Source: Olsenella uli (GTDB lineage Bacteria > Actinomycetota > Coriobacteriia > Coriobacteriales > Atopobiaceae). Taken from it: a stretch of DNA of 64,000 bases. Position 1 is the first letter of the stretch, and the number at the start of each line of letters is the position of its first letter. The notes under the pieces are model-generated. The model searched no databases, was not told where the DNA came from, and worked only from the letters and a program-made list of their open reading frames with translations. The translations under genes and the position numbers were made by a program. Location of the stretch: NCBI RefSeq assembly GCF_016900775.1, contig NZ_JACJKN010000006.1:62001-126000 (forward strand), in the 5' to 3' direction. Below are positions 16,923 through 25,540 of the stretch, one piece after another.

Positions 16923-17750
16923 ATGAAGCTCTCCAGCCGGATTGCGGGCGGCCTCGCGGTCGCCTGCGCGCTAGCCGTGACTATCGCGGGATGCAGCGGG
17001 GGAGGGCAGACCAGCACCCCCGCGGGCGACGCCGCCGACACCGCCGCCTACACCCTCGTGGAGGACGGCAAGCTCATCGTCGCCTCGGACCTGGCCAACG
17101 CGCCGCTCGACTTCGTGGACGAGAAGACCGGCGAGGCCCAGGGCTTTGAGATTGACCTCATCAACGCCGTCGCGGACAGGCTCGGCCTCGAGTGCGAGGT
17201 CCTGCCCGCCATGAAGTTCGACACCATCGTCCCGCTCATCGAGCAGGGCGGCAAGGCCGACGTGGGCGTCTCCAACATCACCATCACGGACGAGCGCTGG
17301 GAGCAGGTGGACTTCACCGACTCCTACATGGACTCCAACCAGGGCCTCGTGACGCTTTCGAGCGCGGGCGACGTGACCGAGGACTCCCTCAACGTCAAGG
17401 GCACCAAGGTCGCCGTCCAGGCCGGCACGACCGGCGCCTCCTGGGCCGAGGAGAACCTGCCCAACGCCGAGATCGTGGCGCTCGACGACCCGGTGGTGGC
17501 CGTGACCGGCGTGCAGACTGGGCTGTACGCCGCCGCCGTGGCGGACCTGCCCGTGATGACCTACCTCTGCTCCAACTCGTTCACCGACTGCCAGGTGGCC
17601 ATCGAGATCCCCACGGGCGAGCAGTACGGCATCGCCGTCAACAAGGACAACCCCGGCCTCACCGAGGCCATCAACGGCGCCCTGGCCGAGCTCGAGGAGG
17701 AGGGCTACGTCTCCGAGCTCGAGGTCAAGTGGCTCGGCGCCGAGCTCTAG
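16923..17750 (+). CDS. Amino-acid ABC transporter substrate-binding lipoprotein (first copy)
   Basis: Family 3 extracellular solute-binding protein, 275 residues, with a lipoprotein signal ending IAGCSG (lipid Cys about residue 22). The motifs FVDEKTGEAQGFEIDLINAVA, IVPLIEQGGKADVGVSNITI and TGEQYGIAVNKDNPGLTEAIN are typical of polar amino-acid binders such as the GlnH/ArtJ type. The ATG at 16923 is preceded by GGGGGAAGG; 28 upstream in-frame codons are not signal-like. It is followed by a paralogue, a permease and an ATPase in one direction. The ligand is unknown; the GS-like and GlnR-like neighbours suggest glutamine or glutamate. Confidence 0.92.
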   Translation: MKLSSRIAGGLAVACALAVTIAGCSGGGQTSTPAGDAADTAAYTLVEDGKLIVASDLANAPLDFVDEKTGEAQGFEIDLINAVADRLGLECEVLPAMKFDTIVPLIEQGGKADVGVSNITITDERWEQVDFTDSYMDSNQGLVTLSSAGDVTEDSLNVKGTKVAVQAGTTGASWAEENLPNAEIVALDDPVVAVTGVQTGLYAAAVADLPVMTYLCSNSFTDCQVAIEIPTGEQYGIAVNKDNPGLTEAINGALAELEEEGYVSELEVKWLGAEL

Positions 17751-17757
17751 CGTGCAC

Positions 17758-17844
17758 GCCTTGCCTAAGCGGGGACAGGCCCCTTTTAGGCAAGTTGTTT
17801 TGAGAAACTTGCCTAAAAGGGGCCTGTCCCCGCTTAGGCAAGGC
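17758..17844. repeat. Perfect 39-bp inverted repeat, GGGGACAGGCCCC family
   Basis: Arms 17758-17796 and 17806-17844 are exact inverses, separated by 9 bases, with the core GGGGACAGGCCCCTTTTAGG. It lies between the two binding-protein genes, ending 19 bases before the second start codon. Other members are at 49504-49532 and, reduced, at 12112-12138. Confidence 0.9.
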
Positions 17845-17862
17845 GGATTGGGAGGAAAAGAA

Positions 17863-18705
17863 ATGTCCAGCATGAACAGGCGTAACTTCGTTGTCACCCT
17901 CGGCCTTGCCGGCACCGCGCTGCTCGCGGGCTGCAGCGGCTCCAACGAGCCCGCCGCCGACGCCCCGGCCGCCGACGACGTGGCCGAGTCTACCGACGAG
18001 GCCTCCTACACCCTCGTGAAGGAGGGCGTGCTCACCAACGTGGCCGAGCTCGGCTTCTCGCCCTTCGAGTACATCGACGAGGACGGCAACACCGTGGGCT
18101 TTGACGTGGACCTCTCCAACGCCCTTGCCGAGAAGATGGGCCTCACCTGCGAGTGGCTGCCCAACCAGGCCTTCGACACGCTCGTCCCCACCATCAAGCA
18201 GGGGGGCAAGGCCGACATCTGCATCGCCGGCATGACGATCAGCGACGAGCGTCTCGAGGAGGTCGACTTCTCCGACCCCTATCTCAACTCCAACCAGGGC
18301 ATCGTGGCCGCCGCCGGCTCCGACCTCAACTCCGAGAGCCTCAACGCCGAGGGCATGCAGGTCGCCTGCCAGACCGGCACCACCGGCGACGACTGGATCT
18401 CCGAGAACCTGCCCAACGCCACCAAGGTGCCGCTGGCCGACGTCACGGCAGCCCTCATGGGCATCTCCACGGGCCTCTACAACGCCATGGTCATCGACCT
18501 CCCCGTTGCCCAGAACATGATCGCCGAGTCCTTCTCCGACCTCGAGGTCGTCGAGGAGATCCCCACGGGCGAGCAGTACGGCATCGCCGTCTCCAAGGAC
18601 AACCCCGGTCTGCTCGCGGCCATCAACGAGGCTCTCGCGGCCGTTGAGGAGGACGGCACGATGGACGAGATCAAGCAGAAGTGGTTCGGCACCACCGAGA
18701 TCTAG
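17863..18705 (+). CDS. Amino-acid ABC transporter substrate-binding lipoprotein (second copy)
   Basis: Paralogue of the preceding binding protein, 280 residues. The signal region MNRRNFVVTLGLAGTALLAGC combines a twin-arginine-like RRNF motif with a lipobox (LAGC), so export may be by Tat; a tatA gene is in this window at 53360. Motifs FEYIDEDGNTVGFDVDLSNA, KQGGKADICIAGMTISDERL and TGEQYGIAVSKDNPGL match family 3 binders. GGGAGG precedes the ATG at 17863. Upstream in-frame codons fall inside the palindrome. Two binders for one permease suggest two related ligands or affinities. Confidence 0.92.
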   Translation: MSSMNRRNFVVTLGLAGTALLAGCSGSNEPAADAPAADDVAESTDEASYTLVKEGVLTNVAELGFSPFEYIDEDGNTVGFDVDLSNALAEKMGLTCEWLPNQAFDTLVPTIKQGGKADICIAGMTISDERLEEVDFSDPYLNSNQGIVAAAGSDLNSESLNAEGMQVACQTGTTGDDWISENLPNATKVPLADVTAALMGISTGLYNAMVIDLPVAQNMIAESFSDLEVVEEIPTGEQYGIAVSKDNPGLLAAINEALAAVEEDGTMDEIKQKWFGTTEI

Positions 18706-18731
18706 ACGAGAAGAACCTGCGGGTCGCGGCG

Positions 18732-18818
18732 GTTGCTGACAAAGGTGTCAGGGCCCTTTGTCATGATCGCCGCGACTCGCGCATCATGACAAAGGGCCCT
18801 GACACCTTTGTCAGCAAC
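18732..18818. repeat. Perfect 36-bp inverted repeat, TGACAAAGGTG family
   Basis: Arms 18732-18767 and 18783-18818 are exact inverses with a 15-base centre. Core: TGACAAAGGTGTCAGGG ... TTTGTCAT. It lies between the second binding protein and the permease and could form a strong hairpin in the operon mRNA. Confidence 0.9.
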
Positions 18819-18836
18819 GCACGAAACGGAGGAAGC

Positions 18837-20222
18837 ATGCAGCACAGACGAGGGGCGCTTCTCGTTGCCCTCGCCCTGGCGCTCACGGGCGTCTTTGCGA
18901 CGGCGGCGCCGCAGCCCGCGCAGGCGCTCACCACCGAGAAGGCCACCGCGCGCCCCAACGAGGACGGCGGCGACGGCGTCATCGGCGGGATGGACACGCG
19001 CCTGACCTGGGAGGGCACGGTCGAGCCCGGCGAGGAGGTCACCTCGGTCACGCTGACCCTGCCCGAGGGCGCCACGTTCGAAGGCTCCACGACGCGCATC
19101 ACCGCGCTCGAGGGCCTCTCGCGCATGGACGTGACCGGCGAGGCCACGCCCTCCGCCAACTCCATCACGGTGAGCTTTGACCAGGCCATCCCCGAGGGGT
19201 CGCTCCTGCGCCTGGAGATCACCAACATGCAGTTTCCCGCCGCGGGCGGCGACTGCGTGGTCTCCGGCAGCTACGAGTCCGCGGGCGCCACGCACGAGCT
19301 CGCGGACTCCGACCCCATCGCCACGATCGCCAACACCCCGCTCCAGAGCCTCGTCAACTGGCTTGACGAGCAGCCGTGGGTGGAGGCGTGGAACTCCAAC
19401 CAGTTCCTCGGCATGTTCTTGAGGCCCCAGCTGCTCGTGACGTCCTTCTCGTCGCTTGCGCCGGGCTGGCTGCTGTGCCTGGGGATCGTCGTGGCGGCCT
19501 ACCCGTTTGCCATCGCGCTGGGCCTGCTCTTCGCCATGCTCAAGATCTCCAAGTGGCGGATCTTGCGCGCCATCGCCGTGGTCTACATCAACGTGCTGCG
19601 CGGCACGCCGCTCTTCCTGCAGATCTACATCATGTTCTTCGGCCTGCCGATGCTCAACATCAACATCGACAACAACCTGCTTGGCATCATCGTCATGGCC
19701 ATCAACTCCTCGGCCTACCTCGCCGAGATCTTCCGCGCGGGCATCCAGTCCATCCCGCAGGGCCAGTACGAGGCCGCCAGCTCGCTCGGCATGAACTACG
19801 TGCAGACGATGTTCTCCATCATCCTGCCGCAGACCGTGCGCCGCGTCATCCCCACGGTGACGAGCGACTTCATCACCGCGTTCAAGGACACGTCGCTCCT
19901 CTCCTCGGTGGGCGTCATGGAGCTCATGATGTTCTCCAAGAACCTCACCACCGTCACGGGCAACATCACGCCGTACGTGGCCGCCGGCATCTTCTACCTC
20001 ATCGTCACGCTGCCGCTGATCAAGGTCGTGGGCATCGTCGAGGAGAACATCGCCCGCTCCGAGCGCGGCGGCGGCCCGCGCCCCAAGCGCCGCGCCGACG
20101 TGGCCGACCACGCTGACGAGCTCGTGGAGAAGAGCGCCGAGAAGGACGTGGAGAAGGGCGCCGAGAAGGACGCCCCCGCCGCTCCCGCCGCCCAGATGAA
20201 GGAGGCCGCGAATGCCTGCTAA
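18837..20222 (+). CDS. Amino-acid ABC permease with a fused secreted N-terminal domain
   Basis: 461 residues. Residues 1-31 are a signal peptide ([20 protein letters not shown]). Residues about 32-165 are a beta-rich domain ([19 protein letters not shown] and similar) that should be outside the cell. The HisM/GlnP-type permease follows (about 200-425) with the EAA loop [22 protein letters not shown] in pieces ([13 protein letters not shown]) that contacts the ATPase. The C-terminal 45 residues are charged, rich in Lys/Glu/Ala. GGAGG precedes the ATG at 18837. The gene overlaps the ATPase gene by 11 bases. The N-terminal domain resembles surface adhesin-like modules more than a solute-binding fold; its role is unknown. 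Confidence 0.88.
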   Translation: MQHRRGALLVALALALTGVFATAAPQPAQALTTEKATARPNEDGGDGVIGGMDTRLTWEGTVEPGEEVTSVTLTLPEGATFEGSTTRITALEGLSRMDVTGEATPSANSITVSFDQAIPEGSLLRLEITNMQFPAAGGDCVVSGSYESAGATHELADSDPIATIANTPLQSLVNWLDEQPWVEAWNSNQFLGMFLRPQLLVTSFSSLAPGWLLCLGIVVAAYPFAIALGLLFAMLKISKWRILRAIAVVYINVLRGTPLFLQIYIMFFGLPMLNINIDNNLLGIIVMAINSSAYLAEIFRAGIQSIPQGQYEAASSLGMNYVQTMFSIILPQTVRRVIPTVTSDFITAFKDTSLLSSVGVMELMMFSKNLTTVTGNITPYVAAGIFYLIVTLPLIKVVGIVEENIARSERGGGPRPKRRADVADHADELVEKSAEKDVEKGAEKDAPAAPAAQMKEAANAC

Positions 20223-21072
20223 GCGTCACCGCCGCGCCGCCATCGACGTCCCGCCCGCGCTGCCGGCAGACGAGGCCGCGCGCATCGCCTACGCGCACGA
20301 CCAGGGCCTCACGAGCCACCACTTCACGCCCGGCGAGCACCCCATCGTGCGCATCGAGCACCTCAACAAGAGCTTCGACGAGACGCTCGTCCTGAAGGAC
20401 GTGAACCTCAACGTCTGGCCCGGCGAGGTCGTGGTGGTGCTCGGGCCCTCGGGCTCGGGCAAGTCCACGATGCTGCGCTGCATCAACCTCCTCGAGCGCC
20501 CGAGCGCGGGGCACATCCTCATCGAGGACGAGGAGATCACCAACAAGAGCGCGGCCGAGGTCAACCGCCTGCGCCGCGACGTGGGCATGGTCTTCCAGCA
20601 ATTCAACCTCTTCCCGCACCTCACGGCCAAGGAAAACGTCATGATCGGCCAGACGAAGGTGCTCAAGAAGAGCAGGGAGGAGGCCGAGGCCGAGGCGCTC
20701 AAGCAGCTTGCCGCCGTCGGGCTCGCCGACCGCGCGGACTTCAAGCCCACGCAGCTCTCCGGAGGCCAGCAGCAGCGCGTCGCCATCGCCCGCGCCGTGG
20801 CCATGCACCCCAACGTGCTCCTCTTCGACGAGCCCACCTCGGCGCTCGACCCCGAGCTCGTCCGTGGCGTCCTTGACGTCATGCGCGACCTCGCGGAGAA
20901 CTCGGGCATGACCATGATCGTGGTCACGCACGAGATGGGCTTCGCGCGCGACGTGGCCGACCGCGTGGTATTTATGGAGGACGGCTACGTGGTGGAGCAG
21001 GGCCTGCCCGAGAAGGTCTTCGACCATCCCGAGAACGCCCGCACGGCCGAGTTCCTCGGCAGCATCAACTAG
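20212..21072 (+). CDS. Amino-acid ABC transporter ATP-binding protein
   Basis: GlnQ/HisP-type ATPase, 286 residues. Walker [10 protein letters not shown] (about residue 82), Q-loop [10 protein letters not shown], signature [14 protein letters not shown], Walker [14 protein letters not shown] and the H-loop VVTHEMGFA are intact. It has an N-terminal extension of about 45 residues before the domain. The ATG at 20212 lies inside the end of the permease gene, with AAGGAGG upstream, so the two are coupled. It drives uptake together with the permease and the two binding proteins. Confidence 0.95.
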   Translation: MPAKRHRRAAIDVPPALPADEAARIAYAHDQGLTSHHFTPGEHPIVRIEHLNKSFDETLVLKDVNLNVWPGEVVVVLGPSGSGKSTMLRCINLLERPSAGHILIEDEEITNKSAAEVNRLRRDVGMVFQQFNLFPHLTAKENVMIGQTKVLKKSREEAEAEALKQLAAVGLADRADFKPTQLSGGQQQRVAIARAVAMHPNVLLFDEPTSALDPELVRGVLDVMRDLAENSGMTMIVVTHEMGFARDVADRVVFMEDGYVVEQGLPEKVFDHPENARTAEFLGSIN

Positions 21073-21149
21073 CTGCGGCTCGTTTGAAACATAGCGTTTC
21101 TGGCTCGTTAAGCGCCGTTTCCGGACGGTCACTGAGCTGCGGCTCGTTT
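21071..21149. repeat. Direct repeat AGCTGCGGCTCGTTT
   Basis: The same 15-mer occurs at 21071-21085 and 21135-21149, just after the ATPase gene. Function unknown; possibly a binding site for the regulator encoded downstream. Confidence 0.55.
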
Positions 21150-21160
21150 ACGAAGTTCTG

Positions 21161-21200
21161 ACATCGCCCCCGTCGAACGCGGGGGCGATGTGCTAATCTT
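21161..21200 (+). terminator. Terminator of the amino-acid transporter operon
   Basis: ACATCGCCCCCG and CGGGGGCGATGT form a 12-bp stem with a 7-base loop (21161-21191), followed by GCTAATCTTTTC. Confidence 0.7.
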
Positions 21201-21236
21201 TTCAAATACATGTGCTCAATTCCGGGAGGCCTGAGG

Positions 21237-21911
21237 ATGCATCACAAGAACATCCTTCTCGTATCTGCAACCACGCGGCTCCACGACCGCATGCGCGAGC
21301 TCTCCCACGCCATTGACGTCTCCATCGCCCTCGCGAGCGAGGAGACCTTCTCGCAGGCGGTCTCGTCCGGCCACGAGTTCGACCTTGTCATCCTGGACGG
21401 CGAGGGCATGGGCCAGGACATCCTGAACGCCGTCGACGCGTTCGTGGCGGAGAACGGCTTCATCCCGATGCTCCTCGTCCAGGACCCCGATAAGCTTGCC
21501 ACGCTGCGCATGCCCATGCAGGGGAAGAACGACTTCATCCTCTCCACCGCCGGCGTGGCCGAGCTCGAGGTCCGCTGCACCCTGCTGCTCTGGCCCGGCG
21601 AGGAGTCCGCGCCGGCCGACATCGTCACCGTGGACAACATGACGATCAACCTCGCCACCTACCAGGTCTATATCGACGAGAAGCCCGTCGACCTCACCCT
21701 CATGGAGTACTCGCTGCTGTCCTTCCTGGCCACGCACCCCAGCCGCGCCTACTCGCGCGAGACCCTGCTGCACCGTGTCTGGGGCTTCGAGTACTGCGGC
21801 GGCACGCGCACCGTCGACGTCCACATCCGCCGCGTCCGCTCCAAGGTGGGCCCCCAGGTGGCGAGCCACATCGTCACCATCCGCGGCGTGGGCTACCTCT
21901 TCCGCATCTAG
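21237..21911 (+). CDS. glnR: Orphan OmpR-family regulator, GlnR-like
   Basis: 224 residues: an N-terminal receiver-like domain (1-115) and a winged-helix DNA-binding domain (about 125-224; LTLMEYSLLSFLATHPSRAYSR, GGTRTVDVHIRRVRSKVG in pieces). The receiver lacks the acidic pair expected after the first strand (LLVSATTRLHD), though an Asp is kept in LVILDGEG. No histidine kinase is adjacent. This matches actinobacterial GlnR, an atypical unphosphorylated nitrogen regulator; the layout NDFILSTAG then AELEVRCTLLL resembles it. Location next to an amino-acid transporter and a GS-family gene supports a nitrogen role. GGGAGG precedes the ATG at 21237. It could instead be another orphan OmpR regulator. 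Confidence 0.75.
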   Translation: MHHKNILLVSATTRLHDRMRELSHAIDVSIALASEETFSQAVSSGHEFDLVILDGEGMGQDILNAVDAFVAENGFIPMLLVQDPDKLATLRMPMQGKNDFILSTAGVAELEVRCTLLLWPGEESAPADIVTVDNMTINLATYQVYIDEKPVDLTLMEYSLLSFLATHPSRAYSRETLLHRVWGFEYCGGTRTVDVHIRRVRSKVGPQVASHIVTIRGVGYLFRI

Positions 21912-21947
21912 CGCCGCCGCCCCGGCCGGGGGCGCAAGAGGCGAGCG

Positions 21948-21995
21948 GGGCGCGAGAAGAACGTGCGTCTCCACGTTCTTCTCGCGCCCGTTTTT
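21948..21995 (+). terminator. Terminator built from an inverted pair of the GAGAAGAAC motif
   Basis: An 18-bp perfect stem (21948-21965 with 21972-21989) is made of GCGAGAAGAACGTG and its inverse, and followed by GTTTTTC. It ends the GlnR-like gene. Confidence 0.9.
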
Positions 21996-22129
21996 CAGGA
22001 AGCAGAAAGCATCGTGCCACCCCGGTGATGCGCTCGCAGACGGCGTATGCGCCCCTCCCCGCGGGGTACATTCGACAGCGGACACAAAAACACGCCCCAC
22101 GCAACGGGGCGACGCGAGAGAGGGAAGAC

Positions 22130-23605
22130 ATGAGCGACTATCCGTATGGCACGCAGAACCCGCAGGACCCCCAGGGCCCGCAGAGCCCCTACCAGCAGCC
22201 CGCAGGCGAGCAGCCCACGCAGGCCCAGCCCACGGCGCAGCGGCCGCCCTTCCCGGGTGCCCAGGGCGCGCAGGGCGCCCACGCCGCGCATGACGCGCAG
22301 GGCGGGCCGGCCCAGCCCGGCCAGACGCCGCCCCGGCCCGAGGCGAGCGCGCCCCAGCCGCCCGCGGCGCCTGACTTCCAGCCCCAGAAGAAGCCGCGCC
22401 CCGGCCTGAGGGCGGTGCTCGCCGGGCTGCTCGGCGGCGTCGTGGGCGCCGCGGCGCTCACGGGCGTGCTGCTGGGCACGGGCGTGGTGAGCGCGGGCGG
22501 CGGCGCGCAGGCGGCGGGGACCTCGCAGGCCATCACCATCGACCCCTCCGACGAGGACACCACCGTGGCCAACGCGGTGGCCGCCAAGACCCTGCCCTCC
22601 GTGGTGACCGTCTACAGCACCTACGCCAACGGCGAGGGCATGGGCTCGGGCGTCATCTACGACACCAACGGCAACGTCATCACCAACAACCACGTCATCG
22701 AGGACGCCGAGTCCATCAGCGTCACCCTCAACGGCCAGAGCTACGACGCCACCCTCGTGGGGACCGACGCCTCGAGCGACCTCGCGGTCCTGCACGTGGA
22801 CTTCGGCGACACCGAGGTCACGCCGATGGAGATCGGCGACTCCTCGGCCCTGCAGGTGGGCGACTGGGTGATGAGCGTGGGCAGCCCCTTCGGCCTTGAG
22901 AACTCCGTCTCGCAGGGCATCGTCTCGGCGCTCTCGCGCAACACGCTCATGGAGGGCGCCTCCGGCAACACGCTCTACACCAACCTCATCCAGACGGACG
23001 CCACGATCAACCCCGGCAACTCCGGCGGCGCGCTCGTGAACGCCGAGGGCCAGCTCGTGGGCATCTGCACGCTCTACTCGTCCGACACGCAGAGCTTCGC
23101 GGGCATCGGCTACGCCATCCCGAGCGACTACGCCACCGAGGTCGCCGACAAGATCATCGCCGGCGAGGCGGTCACCCACGCCTACATCGGCCTCACCATG
23201 CAGACGGTGACCCCGCAGAACTCCTTCAGGAACAACCTCTCCGTCGACCAGGGCGCCTACGTGGTCGAGGTCGCGCAGGGCGGCCCGGCTGCCGCGGCCG
23301 GCATCCAGGAGGGCGACGTCATCACCAAGATCGGCGACGACGCCATCTCCTCGGCCGACGCCGCCATCCTCGCCGTGCGCTCCCACAGCATCGGCGAGAC
23401 CGTCAAGGTGACCGTCATGCGCGGCGGCGAGGAGCTGACCCTCGACGTGACCCTCGGCTCCGACGAGGCCCTTCAGCAGGAGCAGCAGGACCAGCGCGAC
23501 CAGACCGTCAACGTCAACGGCCAGGAGGTCACGATTGACGACCTCATCGACCTCTACCAGCAGTACCAGCAGGAGCAGCAGATGAGCCCCTTCGGCGGCA
23601 GGTAA
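22130..23605 (+). CDS. HtrA/DegP-like membrane-anchored serine protease
   Basis: 491 residues. A long Pro/Gln/Ala-rich cytoplasmic N-terminus (1-90), one membrane helix (about 93-118), a trypsin-like domain (about 145-330) and a PDZ domain (about 345-430) follow in order. The catalytic triad is His in TNNHVIED, Asp in SSDLAVLHV and Ser in NPGNSGGAL. The C-terminus is Gln-rich. The family degrades or remodels misfolded envelope proteins. AGGGAAG precedes the ATG at 22130; the frame is open further upstream without coding character. It is monocistronic, with terminators on both sides. Confidence 0.95.
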   Translation: MSDYPYGTQNPQDPQGPQSPYQQPAGEQPTQAQPTAQRPPFPGAQGAQGAHAAHDAQGGPAQPGQTPPRPEASAPQPPAAPDFQPQKKPRPGLRAVLAGLLGGVVGAAALTGVLLGTGVVSAGGGAQAAGTSQAITIDPSDEDTTVANAVAAKTLPSVVTVYSTYANGEGMGSGVIYDTNGNVITNNHVIEDAESISVTLNGQSYDATLVGTDASSDLAVLHVDFGDTEVTPMEIGDSSALQVGDWVMSVGSPFGLENSVSQGIVSALSRNTLMEGASGNTLYTNLIQTDATINPGNSGGALVNAEGQLVGICTLYSSDTQSFAGIGYAIPSDYATEVADKIIAGEAVTHAYIGLTMQTVTPQNSFRNNLSVDQGAYVVEVAQGGPAAAAGIQEGDVITKIGDDAISSADAAILAVRSHSIGETVKVTVMRGGEELTLDVTLGSDEALQQEQQDQRDQTVNVNGQEVTIDDLIDLYQQYQQEQQMSPFGGR

Positions 23606-23640
23606 CCCGACAAAGGTGACCGGGGCGTCTGTCAGGTTTT

Positions 23641-23692
23641 CGGGCCCCGCGGCGCGCGTCGCGGGGCCCGCGTTCTTCTCGCCCTTTTTCCT
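23641..23692 (+). terminator. Terminator of the HtrA gene
   Basis: CGGGCCCCGC and GCGGGGCCCG form a 10-bp stem; the tail is CGTTCTTCTCGCCCTTTTTC, combining the recurring motif with a U-run. A degenerate TGACAAAGGTG element lies just before it (23610-23633). Confidence 0.8.
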
Positions 23693-23755
23693 CCGCGCCC
23701 ATTTCTGTCCGGCGGTACGGGTACCCTAGTTCCCAGGAGAAGAACGGGAGGGCCC

Positions 23756-25501
23756 ATGGCTGAGATCAGATGCCCGCACTGCGGCGAGGTGTTCCAGGTC
23801 GACGAGACGGAGTACGCGCAGATCGTGCGCCAGGTGCGCGACGCGGAGTTCACGCGCGAGCTCAGGGCGCGCGAGCAGATGGCGGAGCGCGAGCGCGCGA
23901 GCGCCGTGGAGGCCGCCGTCGCCCAGGCGCGCCAGGAGGCGCGCGAGCTCGCCTCGCGCGAGCGCGAGGAGCTGCAGGCCCAGCTCGCCGCCGCGCGCCA
24001 GGGCGCGGAGCGTGCGTCGGCCGAGAAGGACGCGCAGCTCGCCGAGCTCCGCGCCCAGGTGGAGCGCGGAGAGGACGCCGTCGCGCTCGCCCGCGCGGCC
24101 GCGGAGCGCGCGCTCGCCCAGGCGATTTCCGAGCGGGACCAGAAGATTGCCGAGCAGCAGCGTGCCCTGCTCGAGGCCAGCGCGGCGCAGGAGCGGGCCC
24201 TCAGCGAGGCGGCCACGAAGGGCGCCTCGGAGCTCGCCGAGCGCGACCGTCGCGTCGCCGCGCTCGAGGCGCAGCTCAAGGCCCGCGAGCAGTCCTTCTC
24301 CACCGAGAAGGCCCTTGCGGTGAGCGAGGCCACGGACGCCCAGGAAAAGCGCATCGCCGAGCTTGAGGGAGACCTGCGTGCGGCCAGGCTCGAGCAGGAG
24401 CGCCGCGTCTCCGAGCTCGAGGCCCAGATCAAGGCCCGCGAGTCCGCCTTCGTGACGGAGAAGGCCCTCGCCGTCACGAAGGCCACAGGCGAGCAGGGCG
24501 AGCGCCTTGCGGCCCTCGAGGGAGACCTGCGCGCGGCCAAGCTCGAGCGCGAGCAGGTCGAGGCGTCGCTGCGCCAGCAGATGGCCGAGCAGGAGCGGTT
24601 CAAGGACCAGACGATCCGCGACCGCGAGGACGAGATCGAGCGCCTGCGCAACCAGCGTGCGCGCCTCTCCACCAAGCTCATCGGCGAGTCGCTCGAGCAG
24701 CACTGCGAGATGGAGTTCAACCGCTGGCGCTCGCTGGGCTTTCGCGGCGCCGAGTTCCATAAGGACAACGAGGTTGTGGGCGGTTCGAAGGGAGACTACG
24801 TCTTCCGCGAGGTTGACGACGAGGGCGTCGAGGTCGTCTCCATCATGTTCGAGATGAAGAACGAGGACGACGCCTCGGCCGCCACGAGCCGCCACAAGAA
24901 CTCCGACTTCTTCAAGAAGCTCGACCAGGACCGACGCAACAAGAGCTGCGAGTACGCGGTGCTCGTCTCGATGCTCGAGCCCGAGAGCGAGCTCTACAAC
25001 TCCGGCATCGTGGACGTGTCCTACGAGTACGAGAAGATGTACGTCATCCGCCCGCAGTTCTTCATCCCCATGATCACGCTGCTGAGAAACGCGGCGGAGA
25101 ACGCGCACGCCTACCGGCGCGAGCTCGCCGAGGTGCGCCAGCAGAACATCGACGTCACCAACTTCGAGAACGCCCTCGAGAAGTTCAAGGACGGCTTCGG
25201 CAAGAACTACGCGACGGCGAGCAAGAAGTTCGGGGACGCCATCGAAGAGATCGACAAGGCCATCGCGCGCCTCCAGAAGGTGAAGGAGGACCTGACCTCC
25301 TCGGAGCGGCAGCTGCGCTACGCCAACGACAAGGCGGAGGCGCTGACTATCCGCAAGCTCACCTTCAAGAACCCCACCATGCGCGAGAAGTTCGCCCAGG
25401 CCCGCGCGGAGCGGGAGGAGGCCAAAGCGGGAGGGCACGGCGCGGCCCCCGGGCGGGAGCAGGCGGACTCCGAGGCCGTGGAGCCCGACGACGTGGAGTA
25501 A
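23756..25501 (+). CDS. DUF2130 coiled-coil protein with N-terminal zinc ribbon
   Basis: 581 residues. It starts [11 protein letters not shown], one CxxC of a zinc-ribbon-like element. A long charged coiled coil follows (about 20-290). The DUF2130 domain (about 300-500) contains KGDYVFREV ... IMFEMKNE, which resembles the D...ExK pattern of PD-(D/E)XK nucleases; activity is unproven. Residues 165-215 and 216-266 are a tandem 51-residue duplication (nucleotides 24248-24400 and 24401-24553). The C-terminal tail is acidic. AGGAGAAGAACGGGAGG precedes the ATG and contains a copy of the GAGAAGAAC motif. The cellular role is unknown. Confidence 0.88.
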   Translation: MAEIRCPHCGEVFQVDETEYAQIVRQVRDAEFTRELRAREQMAERERASAVEAAVAQARQEARELASREREELQAQLAAARQGAERASAEKDAQLAELRAQVERGEDAVALARAAAERALAQAISERDQKIAEQQRALLEASAAQERALSEAATKGASELAERDRRVAALEAQLKAREQSFSTEKALAVSEATDAQEKRIAELEGDLRAARLEQERRVSELEAQIKARESAFVTEKALAVTKATGEQGERLAALEGDLRAAKLEREQVEASLRQQMAEQERFKDQTIRDREDEIERLRNQRARLSTKLIGESLEQHCEMEFNRWRSLGFRGAEFHKDNEVVGGSKGDYVFREVDDEGVEVVSIMFEMKNEDDASAATSRHKNSDFFKKLDQDRRNKSCEYAVLVSMLEPESELYNSGIVDVSYEYEKMYVIRPQFFIPMITLLRNAAENAHAYRRELAEVRQQNIDVTNFENALEKFKDGFGKNYATASKKFGDAIEEIDKAIARLQKVKEDLTSSERQLRYANDKAEALTIRKLTFKNPTMREKFAQARAEREEAKAGGHGAAPGREQADSEAVEPDDVE

Positions 25502-25540
25502 ACTAAAAAATCTCAGCATTGCCGGGAGGGAGGCCATAGG

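Noticed and set aside
17758-17844. Insertion sequence with terminal inverted repeats
   Set aside because: Only 9 bases lie between the arms, so no transposase fits; at most a non-autonomous palindromic element.
18681-18836. Upstream extension of the permease ORF from 18681
   Set aside because: The extra 52 codons are translated palindrome; the signal peptide and GGAGG site place the start at 18837.
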